Of a DNA stretch of 64,000 nucleotides, positions 50,340 through 59,271 are shown piece after piece; position 1 is the first letter of the stretch; each line of letters starts with the position of its first letter. Source of the stretch: JBKHBT01 sp046542255 (GTDB taxonomy: Bacteria; UBP14; UBA6098; JBKHBT01); the NCBI GenBank assembly GCA_046542255.1, contig JBKHBT010000007.1, forward strand, positions 1 to 64,000. The letters run 5' to 3'. The translations under genes and the position numbers were made by a program. The notes beneath the pieces were generated by a model, which worked only from the letters and a program-made list of their open reading frames with translations, was not told where the DNA came from and did no database searches.

Positions 50340-51497
50340 TTAACCTTTTTTGAGAATATCGACCATATCGGTTTTTTCCCATGTGAAGCCTGGCAGTTCT
50401 CTTCCGAAGTGGCCATATGCTGCTGTTTTTTGGTAGATAGGCCTTAAAAGATCGAGATATTCAATCATGGTAGCGGGTTTTAATGGGAAATGTTTTCGAA
50501 TCATTTGTGTTATATCATAATCATCGATTTCTCCAGTTCCATAGGTTTCTGCAAATACAGAAACTGGATCTGCAACTCCGATACAATACGATAATTCGAT
50601 GAGGGCTTTCTCAGCCAATCCTGCAGCAACTATATTTTTGGCTATGTATCTTGCCATATATGATGCAGAACGGTCAACCTTCGTGGGGTCTTTTCCCGAG
50701 AAGGCACCGCCACCATGGGAGCCAACACCACCGTAAGTATCGACAATGATTTTTCTTCCGGTAAGTCCAGCATCAGCGACTGGGCCGCCAAGGACGAATT
50801 TGCCGGTTGCATTGATATAGAATTTCGTCTTATCATCGATAAGTTCAGCAGGAATTACCTCTCTGACAACATGTTTAATTATATCTTCTTTGAGAGTCTC
50901 GTATTCTACATCTGGTGTGTGCTGTGCTGCGACTACTAATGCAGTTAGATGAACAGGCTTACCATCCTGATATTCGATTGCAACCTGAGTTTTGCCATCC
51001 GGGCGGAGGTAGTCGAGTAGGCCGTTTTTGCGAACTTCAGATAATTTCTCGGCAAGACGATGGGCCAGAGTAATGGGCAATGGCATAAGTACATCGGTTT
51101 CTGTACAAGCATAACCAAACATGATGCCTTGATCGCCGGCTCCTTGCTCGCTGTATAGCCCAGCACCATCATCGACGCCCTGTGCAATATCAGCCGATTG
51201 CTGATCGATTGATGTAATAACTGCACAGTTCTGCCATTGAAAACCAGCATGAGGGTCAGTATAGCCGATTTCCTTTATTGTTTGGCGAGCGATTTGGGGT
51301 ATATCGACATAAGTTGTTGTAGATATTTCACCGCCGACCATAACAAGCCCGGTTGTCGCAAAGGTTTCGCAAGCGACTCTACCATTAGGGTCTTCTGTTA
51401 AAACAGCGTCTAATACTGCATCAGATATCTGATCACAGACTTTATCCGGATGTCCTTCAGTAACCGATTCGGATGAGAAGATGAAATTCTTTTTCAT
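50340..51497 (-). CDS. metK: S-adenosylmethionine synthase
   Basis: Makes SAM from methionine and ATP. Signatures: SESVTEGHPDKVCDQISDAV at the start, GAGDQGIMFGYACTET, and GGGAFSGKDPTKVDRSASY (the GGGAFSxKD motif). Length, 385 aa, is normal. GGAG precedes the ATG. No SAM riboswitch is possible in the 24-bp gap to the upstream gene. Together with ahcY in this window it completes SAM making and SAH removal. Confidence 0.98.
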   Translation of the reverse strand: MKKNFIFSSESVTEGHPDKVCDQISDAVLDAVLTEDPNGRVACETFATTGLVMVGGEISTTTYVDIPQIARQTIKEIGYTDPHAGFQWQNCAVITSIDQQSADIAQGVDDGAGLYSEQGAGDQGIMFGYACTETDVLMPLPITLAHRLAEKLSEVRKNGLLDYLRPDGKTQVAIEYQDGKPVHLTALVVAAQHTPDVEYETLKEDIIKHVVREVIPAELIDDKTKFYINATGKFVLGGPVADAGLTGRKIIVDTYGGVGSHGGGAFSGKDPTKVDRSASYMARYIAKNIVAAGLAEKALIELSYCIGVADPVSVFAETYGTGEIDDYDITQMIRKHFPLKPATMIEYLDLLRPIYQKTAAYGHFGRELPGFTWEKTDMVDILKKG

Positions 51498-51521
51498 TTT
51501 TTCTCCATTTCTAATTTTATA

Positions 51522-52514
51522 CTAATCAACTTCGTTTTCTCTTACAGCAGACCAGTCTCCCAGATTGACACTATGAGCACTACCTCGGAAAATGGCATGA
51601 TTACCAATTATTGATGACCCAATGAGGGCATTATAGACGAGTGATTTATTTCCAATAATCGAATCCTGCAATATAGAATGTCTTATCTCGGCATTCTGCC
51701 CGATAGATACATTAGGCCCGATTACCGAGTTTTCGACAGATGCTGTATTATCAATATTAACAGGTGGTATGATAACTGAATTCTTTGCAAAGGGATAATT
51801 GATATTTTCTTCCAAAAGCTGGCGATTTGTTGTCAGTAAGGCTTTAGAAGTCCCACAATCGAACCAACTATCGATTTTTTTCCATGTAAAATCCAGCTCT
51901 TCTTCGATCATCATGGCAAGAGCATCGGTTAATTGCAATTCGCCTCTCGTAAAAGAACGCTTTTTCCATAAAATATCTAAGTTTTTCTTCAGTTCGGTAA
52001 TGTTATTTATGAAGTAAACACCTGTAACAGCCCAGTTAGATTTGGGATTGTCGGGTTTCTCTATAATACCAATTACTTTATTTCCATCTACTTCTGCAAC
52101 ACCGAATCTTCGGGGGTCATCGACTTGCTGAAGGCCTAAAACATTCTTTTTGGATGATAAAATTTCTTTCAGATTAGTTTTGACTATTGTATCGCCAAGG
52201 ATAATCAAAGCATTGTCATCATCATCGAAAGCTTCGAGAGCCAACATGACAGCATAACCGAGACCAAGCAATTTTTCCTGAGCAATATATTCAACCTTGA
52301 TTTTATTGCCATATTGCTCGTTAATATATTTCTTAATCTGTTTTGCGAGATGGCCAACTACAATAACAAAGTCATCGATTCCGCTATCTAAAATATCATC
52401 CATAATATGGCCCAGAATAGGCTTTCCGGCTACTGGTAGCAAAGGTTTGGGCCGTGTCTGTGTAAATGGGCGAAGTCTTTGCCCAACTCCAGCGACTGGT
52501 ATGATAGCTCTCAT
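51522..52514 (-). CDS. Sugar-phosphate nucleotidyltransferase with beta-helix tail
   Basis: A 330-aa NDP-sugar pyrophosphorylase (RmlA/GlmU-like). N-terminal signature RAIIPVAGVGQRLRPFTQTR and PKPLLPVAGKPILGHIMD, metal site LIILGDTIVK, then EKPDNPKSNWAVTGVYF. The C-terminal 80 residues carry hexapeptide repeats (ENSVIGPNVSIGQNAEI) forming a left-handed beta-helix, without an obvious acetyltransferase active site. The nucleotide and sugar are not certain (glucose 1-phosphate or GlcNAc 1-phosphate with dTTP/UTP). It sits between a phosphoglucose/phosphomannose isomerase and metK, so it likely feeds surface-sugar synthesis. Confidence 0.9.
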   Translation of the reverse strand: MRAIIPVAGVGQRLRPFTQTRPKPLLPVAGKPILGHIMDDILDSGIDDFVIVVGHLAKQIKKYINEQYGNKIKVEYIAQEKLLGLGYAVMLALEAFDDDDNALIILGDTIVKTNLKEILSSKKNVLGLQQVDDPRRFGVAEVDGNKVIGIIEKPDNPKSNWAVTGVYFINNITELKKNLDILWKKRSFTRGELQLTDALAMMIEEELDFTWKKIDSWFDCGTSKALLTTNRQLLEENINYPFAKNSVIIPPVNIDNTASVENSVIGPNVSIGQNAEIRHSILQDSIIGNKSLVYNALIGSSIIGNHAIFRGSAHSVNLGDWSAVRENEVD

Positions 52515-52526
52515 AAGAAGCTCCTC

Positions 52527-53600
52527 TTAATCATTAAATAATTCAAGTTGCTGTTTTAAATGTTCTATTATTCGAACAGGCATAGGATCGACCTGATTGA
52601 GAATAGCCAGGTAATAGCTTATAAAATCACCGATTTGAATTATACTCATGATTCTTTCGATGAGAGTATCGCTATCATCTTCTATAGTGATACTTTCAAT
52701 TCCCATTTTTTCAAAAATTTCTTTAGTAAAATTCATTCGAAATTTGACTTTTCGATGAATATCTTCGTCCATTATGAAAATGGGCACAATTCTATCTTTC
52801 AGGAATTCAATCTTGTTCCAACCTACAATTTCATTATGGTTCATTTCGGGGAATTCGTTTGAATAGGCTAGCATTTTCGCATTCTCTTCGATTTGTCCAC
52901 GAATTCTAAGGCCAACAGAGTTCCAAACTTTGGATGATGTATATATTATAGGAAGTTTATTATGCAAAACATGAGCTATTGCTTTCGCATGATTCCTTTT
53001 TCTCTCGACTTCCCTCTTAAGATGATCAAATTTTTTAATAAGCTTTTTGGATGCTTCTTTAAGCTGATTTTGCCGATCTCTGATAAAACCCAATTCAGAC
53101 AGAAGAAGCAAAACAGCAGTGAAAGAGTAGCCCAAAGCAGCCCTTGGCTGAAAACCTTTTGGCAATTTCACCAATGGATATCCATTATCCTGGCAAATTT
53201 TCTCCAGCTTCCCATTTGTCGAAATGCAGATAATATTATTGGTTTTTTCTATTGCCTGGCTCATAGCTGAAAGAGTTTCTTCGGTATTACCAGAATAACT
53301 GGATACTAATAGCAAGGTGTTTTTGCCTACAAAAGCGGGTATATCGTAAGTTCGATTAACCATAAACGGTATTTTCAGCTCGCTTTCGGAAAAAGCGCGA
53401 ACAAGGTCGCCGCCAATGGCAGAACCGCCCATACCTAATAGTAATATATTATCGATAGACTTCGAATCGATATCATCGACATCGCTCGAACGAACTATTT
53501 CGATTGCCTCCAATATTTGCTCCGGGAATTTCAAAATCGATCGATACATCTCTTGTGGGTCGATTGAACGGTATTTCTGTGGGTTTTCGAGAATATCCAT
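52527..53600 (-). CDS. Bifunctional phosphoglucose/phosphomannose isomerase
   Basis: A 357-aa SIS-domain sugar isomerase of the PGI/PMI type first known from Archaea. LLLGMGGSAIGGDLVRAF and LLLVSSYSGNTEETLSAM are the phosphate-binding SIS motifs; LPKGFQPRAALGYSF and EFPEMNHNEIVGW (with the catalytic Glu and His) are diagnostic. It interconverts fructose 6-phosphate with glucose 6-phosphate and mannose 6-phosphate. GGAGG precedes the ATG. It heads the operon that continues to metK. Confidence 0.9.
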   Translation of the reverse strand: MDILENPQKYRSIDPQEMYRSILKFPEQILEAIEIVRSSDVDDIDSKSIDNILLLGMGGSAIGGDLVRAFSESELKIPFMVNRTYDIPAFVGKNTLLLVSSYSGNTEETLSAMSQAIEKTNNIICISTNGKLEKICQDNGYPLVKLPKGFQPRAALGYSFTAVLLLLSELGFIRDRQNQLKEASKKLIKKFDHLKREVERKRNHAKAIAHVLHNKLPIIYTSSKVWNSVGLRIRGQIEENAKMLAYSNEFPEMNHNEIVGWNKIEFLKDRIVPIFIMDEDIHRKVKFRMNFTKEIFEKMGIESITIEDDSDTLIERIMSIIQIGDFISYYLAILNQVDPMPVRIIEHLKQQLELFND

Positions 53601-53723
53601 TATACCTCCATTATCTTCGAATATCCTAAATAGTATAAAATATATACTTTCTTAATAAAGTCAATTGTATTTTGCACGGCTGCAATATCGATGACAAAAA
53701 GCAGACTTTTTATTTTTATGCAG

Positions 53724-53751
53724 TTGACATGATGGAATGATAGATTATATT
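53724..53751 (+). promoter_or_regulatory. Promoter candidate for mfd
   Basis: TTGACA at 53724-53729, a 16-bp spacer, TATATT at 53746-53751. Leader of about 130 nt to the mfd start. Confidence 0.5.
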
Positions 53752-53889
53752 TTGGTCTATGATTCGTGAGCTGAATATCATATCTGGCAATAATACTTCT
53801 GCAAAACTTTCAGGTTTTATTTGCTATTATTTTGTTATTATGAACAAAGTTTTCTATGCTTTCTCTTTAGTTATGGAAATGACCACAAT

Positions 53890-56800
53890 ATGACGAAACT
53901 AATCAAGACAATAGCTGATAAACTCCAGAAGAAATTTGATGAGTCTAAAGATAGAAGTTTTACACATCTCTATGGTTTTTCTAAGAGCCTGCTGATAAAC
54001 GAGATATTAAAAGAAAAAACAATTATTATAGCTCCGGAGTTGGTAGCGTATGCTTTATTCTATAATCTCAAAAAGCTAGGAATAGAGCCGATATTTTTCC
54101 CATCTAATTATGTTATGCCTTATGAGAACAAACCACCTGAGAGTCAATTTGCTGCATTTAGGATAAAATCATTATTCGAGTTTAAGAATAGTCCTGAGAG
54201 GCCTTTGATAGCTACTCCAGAAGCAATATATTTCCCATTGATTACACCTGAAACTCTCAATCGTTATTCCAAAACAATAGAAATTGGTCAACAATTAGAA
54301 TCTAAAAGCATTAAAGAATTTTTGATTTCTTCTGGTTTTTGGCGCGAGGATTTAGTAGAGCTTCTTGGGAGTTTCGCTTTAAGAGGCGATATATTAGATA
54401 TCTTTTCTTCAAAATATCCAGACCCTGTTAGGATAGAAATGGGATGGGATGAAGTTGAGAAGATAAAGCTTTTCGCAGCGGAAAATCAAACATCTTATAC
54501 CGAGCTTGAAAAATGCGAGATACTTCCGCCGAGTGAGTTTTTCCAGACAGAGAAAAACAAGGGTGATCTCGAATACGATGTAATGGCTGAGGGTTTATAT
54601 CTTCTTTGGTGTAATAAATTAGAGCAAAATGTATCCAGCAATGATACTTGTGGTTTGGCTAAACACTATGCAAAGCATTCGATTATTTTGGAACCCGATG
54701 AGGTTCATGCACAACTTGTCGAGCTTTTTGAAAAGGCAAAAAAGAACTTTATGCAACTACCCAAGAGCCATTCTTTTGCAAAACCAGCGGAAATCTTTCC
54801 AGACCCAGACACAATAATGGACGATCTTTATAAAATCTGTATAGCAAAAGAATCGAATGAAGCATCGGTTTTTTTTACCGAGGATACTCATAGTTTTTAT
54901 TATTCCAGTGTTTTACGCTCGAATGTAAACGAAGGAGAAGTTACAGCGGTAACTAAAAGCCCATCTGGACTCGATAAACTGAAGAATCTTCGTGATAATT
55001 ATCCACTAATTAATCATATTGGAGATTCATTTTGGGGTGGCTTCCTTTTTGATTCAGATGAAACAGGGAAAATCGGCTTTTTGACCGATAGAGAACTGGT
55101 CGGGCGAAATGTGCCACAGCCGAGAGTTCATATATATCGCGAAAGCAATGCATTTATGTTTTCAGCCGGTCTTGAAATTGGTGATTATGTCGCACATCAA
55201 GATCATGGAATAGGCCGATTTCTGGGACTTAAAAGCATCGAATTCAAAGGCAGGCCATCCGATTGCCTGGAATTGGAATATGCAGATAATCAAAAATTGC
55301 TCGTTCCGATTGAAGATTTTCACCTTGTCCAGAAATTCCATGGTGTCGAAGGTACAGTCAAGCTCAATAAACTTGGCGGCGGAGTATGGACAAGGCAAAA
55401 GAAAAGAGCAGCCAAGCAAATAAGGATACTTGCAGGAGAGTTGCTACATCTTTATGCATTGCGGAAAAGCGTAGATGGTTTTGCACATCCGAAAGCCAAA
55501 GAATATCTTGATATTCTGAAAGGCACCTTCCCCTTTGAGCCTACTGAAGATCAGGCGCGTGCTATTTCTGAGGTTTACGAAGATCTGTCATCTGAACATC
55601 CGAGTGACAGGCTCATTTGCGGTGATGTCGGTTTCGGAAAAACTGAAGTCGCTATTCGAGCCGCAGTAAGGGTAGCCGCAGGTGGCAAACAGGTCGCTGT
55701 TTTAGTACCTACGACCGTTCTTGCTCAACAACACTGTAACAATTTCAAACAGAGGTTAAAAGAATTGCCTCTAAGAGTCGAGAGCCTTTCGCGATTTGTA
55801 AAGACTGCCAAGCAAAAAGAAACAGTAGATAAGATTTCCAAAGGTCTCGTAGATATCGTAATCGGTACCCACAGACTACTTTCAAAAGATATAGTTTTTA
55901 AGGAACTGGGGCTATTGATTGTAGATGAGGAACAAAGATTTGGAGTAGCTCAGAAAGAAAAAATTAAGCAATACCGTGCCAATGTAGATGTAATCACATT
56001 GACTGCAACGCCAATTCCCAGAACATTATCATTTTCGATGGGCGGGCTTCGAGATTTGAGCCTCATTGCAACCGCACCAGAACACAGACTACCAATATTC
56101 ACAAGATTGATAAATTTCGATGATGATATTATTAGAGAGGCAATTGAAAAGGAAATCGAAAGAGGCGGTCAGGTCTTTTTCTTACATAATAGAGTACAAA
56201 CAATCAAATCGATGTATAATTACTTATCGCAGCTAGTGCCACATTTTAAAATAGCTATCTCGCATGGACAAATGAAGTCAAGAGATTTATCTAAAGTAAT
56301 TACTAAGTTTAGAGATGGTAAGTACCAAATATTACTTACTACTACAGTTATTGAGTCCGGTACAGATATTCCTAATGTTAATACTATATTTATCAATCGA
56401 GCAGATAGGTTTGGGATCTCAGATCTTTATCAACTTCGCGGCCGAGTTGGCCGTTCGGAGACACAGGCTTATGCATATCTGATCACTCCACCATATAAGA
56501 ACCTCGGATCAAAAGCGCGTAAAAGGTTAAAAGCAATTCTATCGCATACTCAATTGGGAAGTGGCTTTTCGCTTTCTATGAGAGATTTGGAAATTCGAGG
56601 AGCCGGCGAGATTTTGGGCAAAAAGCAGAGCGGTGTGGTTTCCAAGATTGGTATGGAAATGTATTCTAAACTGCTATCTAAAACTGTTTCTGAAATGAAA
56701 AACCAGGGACAGACATTATTCATTCCTCCAGCAATAGATATGGATTTCCATATAGGGATATTAACAGAATATATCCACTCGGTGGCTATAAGAATAGAGC

Positions 56801-57198
56801 TTTATCAGAGATTTTTCACCGCCACAGATGAAAAGAGCTTGAAAAGACTTTTCGCCGAAATTCGAGATAGATTTGGCCCGATTCCAGATGAGCTTCTCGA
56901 GTTAGAAGAATACCTTCGAGCACGCATCCTGGCCGCAAGGATGCCGATTTCTTCGATATCTGTCAAAGGTACTGCGATTTCAATCGTATTCAAGGACAAT
57001 AATGCGCCACAATTATTTGACTTAACAAAAGGCATAATAGACCCCAAGTTGATAGCTGGCTTCGATTTTATGCCAAATCTTGTCCTTAGAATCAAGCGCG
57101 GCGAAGGAAATCTCGATGACTTGAAGATAGTTAATAGGGTTTTAAGGCAATTGCGAGACTATTACAAGGCTAAAGAAAATAAAGACGATCAAGTGTAA
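53890..57198 (+). CDS. mfd: Transcription-repair coupling factor Mfd
   Basis: Removes RNA polymerase stalled at DNA damage and recruits UvrA. ATG at 53890 is preferred to upstream in-frame codons in the AT-rich leader; the protein then has about 1,102 aa, slightly shorter than E. coli Mfd. Order: UvrB-homology region (residues ~1-300), RNA polymerase-interacting CarD-like domain (GLEIGDYVAHQDHGIGRFLG), helicase core with Walker A CGDVGFGKTEVAIRAA, DEEQ box LLIVDEEQRFGVAQK, TLTATPIPRTL, and motif VI QLRGRVGRSETQAYAYL, then the TRCF domain. Confidence 0.97.
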   Translation: MTKLIKTIADKLQKKFDESKDRSFTHLYGFSKSLLINEILKEKTIIIAPELVAYALFYNLKKLGIEPIFFPSNYVMPYENKPPESQFAAFRIKSLFEFKNSPERPLIATPEAIYFPLITPETLNRYSKTIEIGQQLESKSIKEFLISSGFWREDLVELLGSFALRGDILDIFSSKYPDPVRIEMGWDEVEKIKLFAAENQTSYTELEKCEILPPSEFFQTEKNKGDLEYDVMAEGLYLLWCNKLEQNVSSNDTCGLAKHYAKHSIILEPDEVHAQLVELFEKAKKNFMQLPKSHSFAKPAEIFPDPDTIMDDLYKICIAKESNEASVFFTEDTHSFYYSSVLRSNVNEGEVTAVTKSPSGLDKLKNLRDNYPLINHIGDSFWGGFLFDSDETGKIGFLTDRELVGRNVPQPRVHIYRESNAFMFSAGLEIGDYVAHQDHGIGRFLGLKSIEFKGRPSDCLELEYADNQKLLVPIEDFHLVQKFHGVEGTVKLNKLGGGVWTRQKKRAAKQIRILAGELLHLYALRKSVDGFAHPKAKEYLDILKGTFPFEPTEDQARAISEVYEDLSSEHPSDRLICGDVGFGKTEVAIRAAVRVAAGGKQVAVLVPTTVLAQQHCNNFKQRLKELPLRVESLSRFVKTAKQKETVDKISKGLVDIVIGTHRLLSKDIVFKELGLLIVDEEQRFGVAQKEKIKQYRANVDVITLTATPIPRTLSFSMGGLRDLSLIATAPEHRLPIFTRLINFDDDIIREAIEKEIERGGQVFFLHNRVQTIKSMYNYLSQLVPHFKIAISHGQMKSRDLSKVITKFRDGKYQILLTTTVIESGTDIPNVNTIFINRADRFGISDLYQLRGRVGRSETQAYAYLITPPYKNLGSKARKRLKAILSHTQLGSGFSLSMRDLEIRGAGEILGKKQSGVVSKIGMEMYSKLLSKTVSEMKNQGQTLFIPPAIDMDFHIGILTEYIHSVAIRIELYQRFFTATDEKSLKRLFAEIRDRFGPIPDELLELEEYLRARILAARMPISSISVKGTAISIVFKDNNAPQLFDLTKGIIDPKLIAGFDFMPNLVLRIKRGEGNLDDLKIVNRVLRQLRDYYKAKENKDDQV

Positions 57199-57218
57199 TG
57201 AACAATATCGAAATTCTC

Positions 57219-57247
57219 TTGACAGGCATATTATTCTGCCTTAAAAT
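57219..57247 (+). promoter_or_regulatory. Strong promoter upstream of coaX
   Basis: TTGACA at 57219-57224, a 17-bp spacer, TAAAAT at 57242-57247: near-consensus. Downstream is a good ribosome site AAGGAGG at 57271-57277 that is not placed to serve coaX (57355). A 23-codon frame, ATG at 57294 to TAG at 57363-57365, overlaps the coaX start and could act as a leader. Confidence 0.65.
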
Positions 57248-57354
57248 TGCTATTTGTCAAAATATAAAACAAGGAGGAAAATATTCAGAACTTATGAGCC
57301 TATTAATGAAACATATATTAGAGAAAATCATAACCATCCCTAAATACCAAATAA

Positions 57355-58092
57355 ATGCGCATTAGAACTTTTGATATAGGGCATAGCCGAATAAAGTCGG
57401 CGATATTTTCTAATGGCCAGGTCACAGAGAACCATTCTGCTGAAATATCGGATTATACAGAATTTATCAATGATATCGATATTTCTTCTGATGATGGAAT
57501 AGCTTTTTGTTCAACCGATAGTAGGGTATCGGAATATCTGCTCGACAAATTAAAAAGCAATAAAATCTTTACAATGGATTACAAGAGCTTTCCAATGGCT
57601 AACCACTATAAAACTCCAAAAACGCTCGGCCCGGACAGGATGGCGCTGGCATATGCCGCATATTGCCTCTTTGAAGATAAAAAGTTTGATAAAATAATTA
57701 TCATAGATGCTGGCACAGCGATTACATGTGATGTAATAGATATGAATGAAAAGGCATACTTAGGTGGAATGATTTTACTCGGAAAAACAAAAATGAAGCG
57801 ATGCCTATTTGAAAACGCCCCAAATTTAAAATCAGAATTAGAAAAAGAGAGCATAGATTTTCCCGCCCAAAACACTAAAAACTGTATCAGCTTGGGCATT
57901 CAGCTTCAAACAGATTTTATAATCGATACTTTAATCAATGATTATTGCAGAAAGAATAAAGGGCAAAATATTAAGATTACAGCAACTGGCGGAGACTTAA
58001 ATGCTCTCAATAAAAAATACGATTCAGAAAAAAACTTGATTCATTACGGTTTAGCTAAAGCCTTTCTGCATAAGATAATGGGAGAAAAATGA
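57355..58092 (+). CDS. coaX: Type III pantothenate kinase
   Basis: ASKHA-fold kinase for the first step of CoA synthesis. FDIGHSRIKSAIF is the N-terminal phosphate-binding motif, TLGPDRMALAYAA the conserved GxDR block, and IIIDAGTAITCDVID the second phosphate loop; YLGGMILLG and SLGIQLQTDF follow. Length, 245 aa, is normal. No ribosome site is present directly before the ATG, suggesting coupling to the short upstream frame. It overlaps the PHP gene by 4 bp. Confidence 0.9.
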   Translation: MRIRTFDIGHSRIKSAIFSNGQVTENHSAEISDYTEFINDIDISSDDGIAFCSTDSRVSEYLLDKLKSNKIFTMDYKSFPMANHYKTPKTLGPDRMALAYAAYCLFEDKKFDKIIIIDAGTAITCDVIDMNEKAYLGGMILLGKTKMKRCLFENAPNLKSELEKESIDFPAQNTKNCISLGIQLQTDFIIDTLINDYCRKNKGQNIKITATGGDLNALNKKYDSEKNLIHYGLAKAFLHKIMGEK

Positions 58093-59261
58093 GAGACCTA
58101 CCACAACTATTCGAATACACTGGTGCAATTCATATACACACAACCGACTCTGATGGTACGCAAGGTCATGAAAAAATAATTGAACTTGGCCAAAAATATA
58201 ATTTAGACTTTTTGATGTTCAGCGATCATAATACTTTGAAAAGTCTCCACAAAGAAGGCCGCTACGGCCGTCTGATGGCAATAATAGGCTATGAGATTAA
58301 TGATTCAAACAATAATAATCATTTCCTCGCTTTTGGCCTGAAGCGAACTTTGGATGAAGGGTTACCGCCAAAGAGCTATGTGTCTCAAGTAAGGCGCAAA
58401 AGAGGCTTGGGTATTATCGCTCATCCCGATGAGGTGAGAGAGCATCCCAAATATCCCTCCTATCCTTGGACAGATTGGTCGGTTAGAGGATTCCATGGAA
58501 TAGAAATTTGGAATCATATGTCGGCCTGGATGGAAAATGCGAGTACTGGCAATATTTTGAAGTTTCTGGTGAAACCGCGAAGCAGTATTACTGCCCCTAC
58601 GAGAGAGATATTAGACAAATGGGACGACTTGGCGCAGAAGAGAAAAGTTCTGGGTATTGGTGCAATCGATGTCCATGCAATACCATATGGTTTTGGCCCT
58701 TTCAAGATTACTGTATTTCCATATAAAGTCCAATTACAGTCGATAAGGACACATGTGCTTTTGCGCGAACCTTTGCCCAAGGATTTCCGCGACGCAAAAA
58801 ATGTGCTTTTGAATTCTCTGAAAAGGTGTAATGCTTTCTTTTCAAATTATAGATGGGGTAGCGCTCTCGGTTTTAGGTTCTGGGCTGAAAACCAGAATCG
58901 TTTTGTCTCTGTTGGCGAAAGAATAGAAGCCGATCGAAGACTGAATTTTTACGTGAAAAGCCCGCTTCCAGCAGATATACATCTATATCATAATGGCGAA
59001 AAGGTGATCCAATCTCATGGGAAAGAAGTAGTTTTCCGCCTGACAAGGCCTGGAGTGGTGCGTGCCGAGCTTTATCGCAAAGGCAAGGGCTGGATTTTTA
59101 CCAATCATATTTATGTTACTAAGCCCCGCAAACCAAAGAGAAAACAGACAAATAATATGGCTGGAAAGAAATCATCAAAAAATAGAAAATTCAGAAGCAA
59201 ACCTCTTAAAAAATCCAATAGAAAAAGCGAAAACTATAAACGCAAAAGCAATAAAAATTAG
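58089..59261 (+). CDS. PHP-domain metal-dependent phosphoesterase
   Basis: A 390-aa protein. Residues 1-240 form a PHP domain: GAIHIHTTDSDGTQG (HxH motif), LDFLMFSDHNTLKS, GIIAHPDEVREHPKYP and GAIDVHAIPYG supply the metal ligands. A beta-sandwich-like segment follows (PADIHLYHNGEKVI; TRPGVVRAELYRKG). The last 45 residues are a Lys/Arg/Ser/Asn-rich basic tail. PHP proteins hydrolyse phosphoesters; its substrate is unknown. It overlaps coaX by ATGA and is 10 bp before smc. Confidence 0.85.
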   Translation: MRDLPQLFEYTGAIHIHTTDSDGTQGHEKIIELGQKYNLDFLMFSDHNTLKSLHKEGRYGRLMAIIGYEINDSNNNNHFLAFGLKRTLDEGLPPKSYVSQVRRKRGLGIIAHPDEVREHPKYPSYPWTDWSVRGFHGIEIWNHMSAWMENASTGNILKFLVKPRSSITAPTREILDKWDDLAQKRKVLGIGAIDVHAIPYGFGPFKITVFPYKVQLQSIRTHVLLREPLPKDFRDAKNVLLNSLKRCNAFFSNYRWGSALGFRFWAENQNRFVSVGERIEADRRLNFYVKSPLPADIHLYHNGEKVIQSHGKEVVFRLTRPGVVRAELYRKGKGWIFTNHIYVTKPRKPKRKQTNNMAGKKSSKNRKFRSKPLKKSNRKSENYKRKSNKN

Positions 59262-59271
59262 AAATAGCTAG

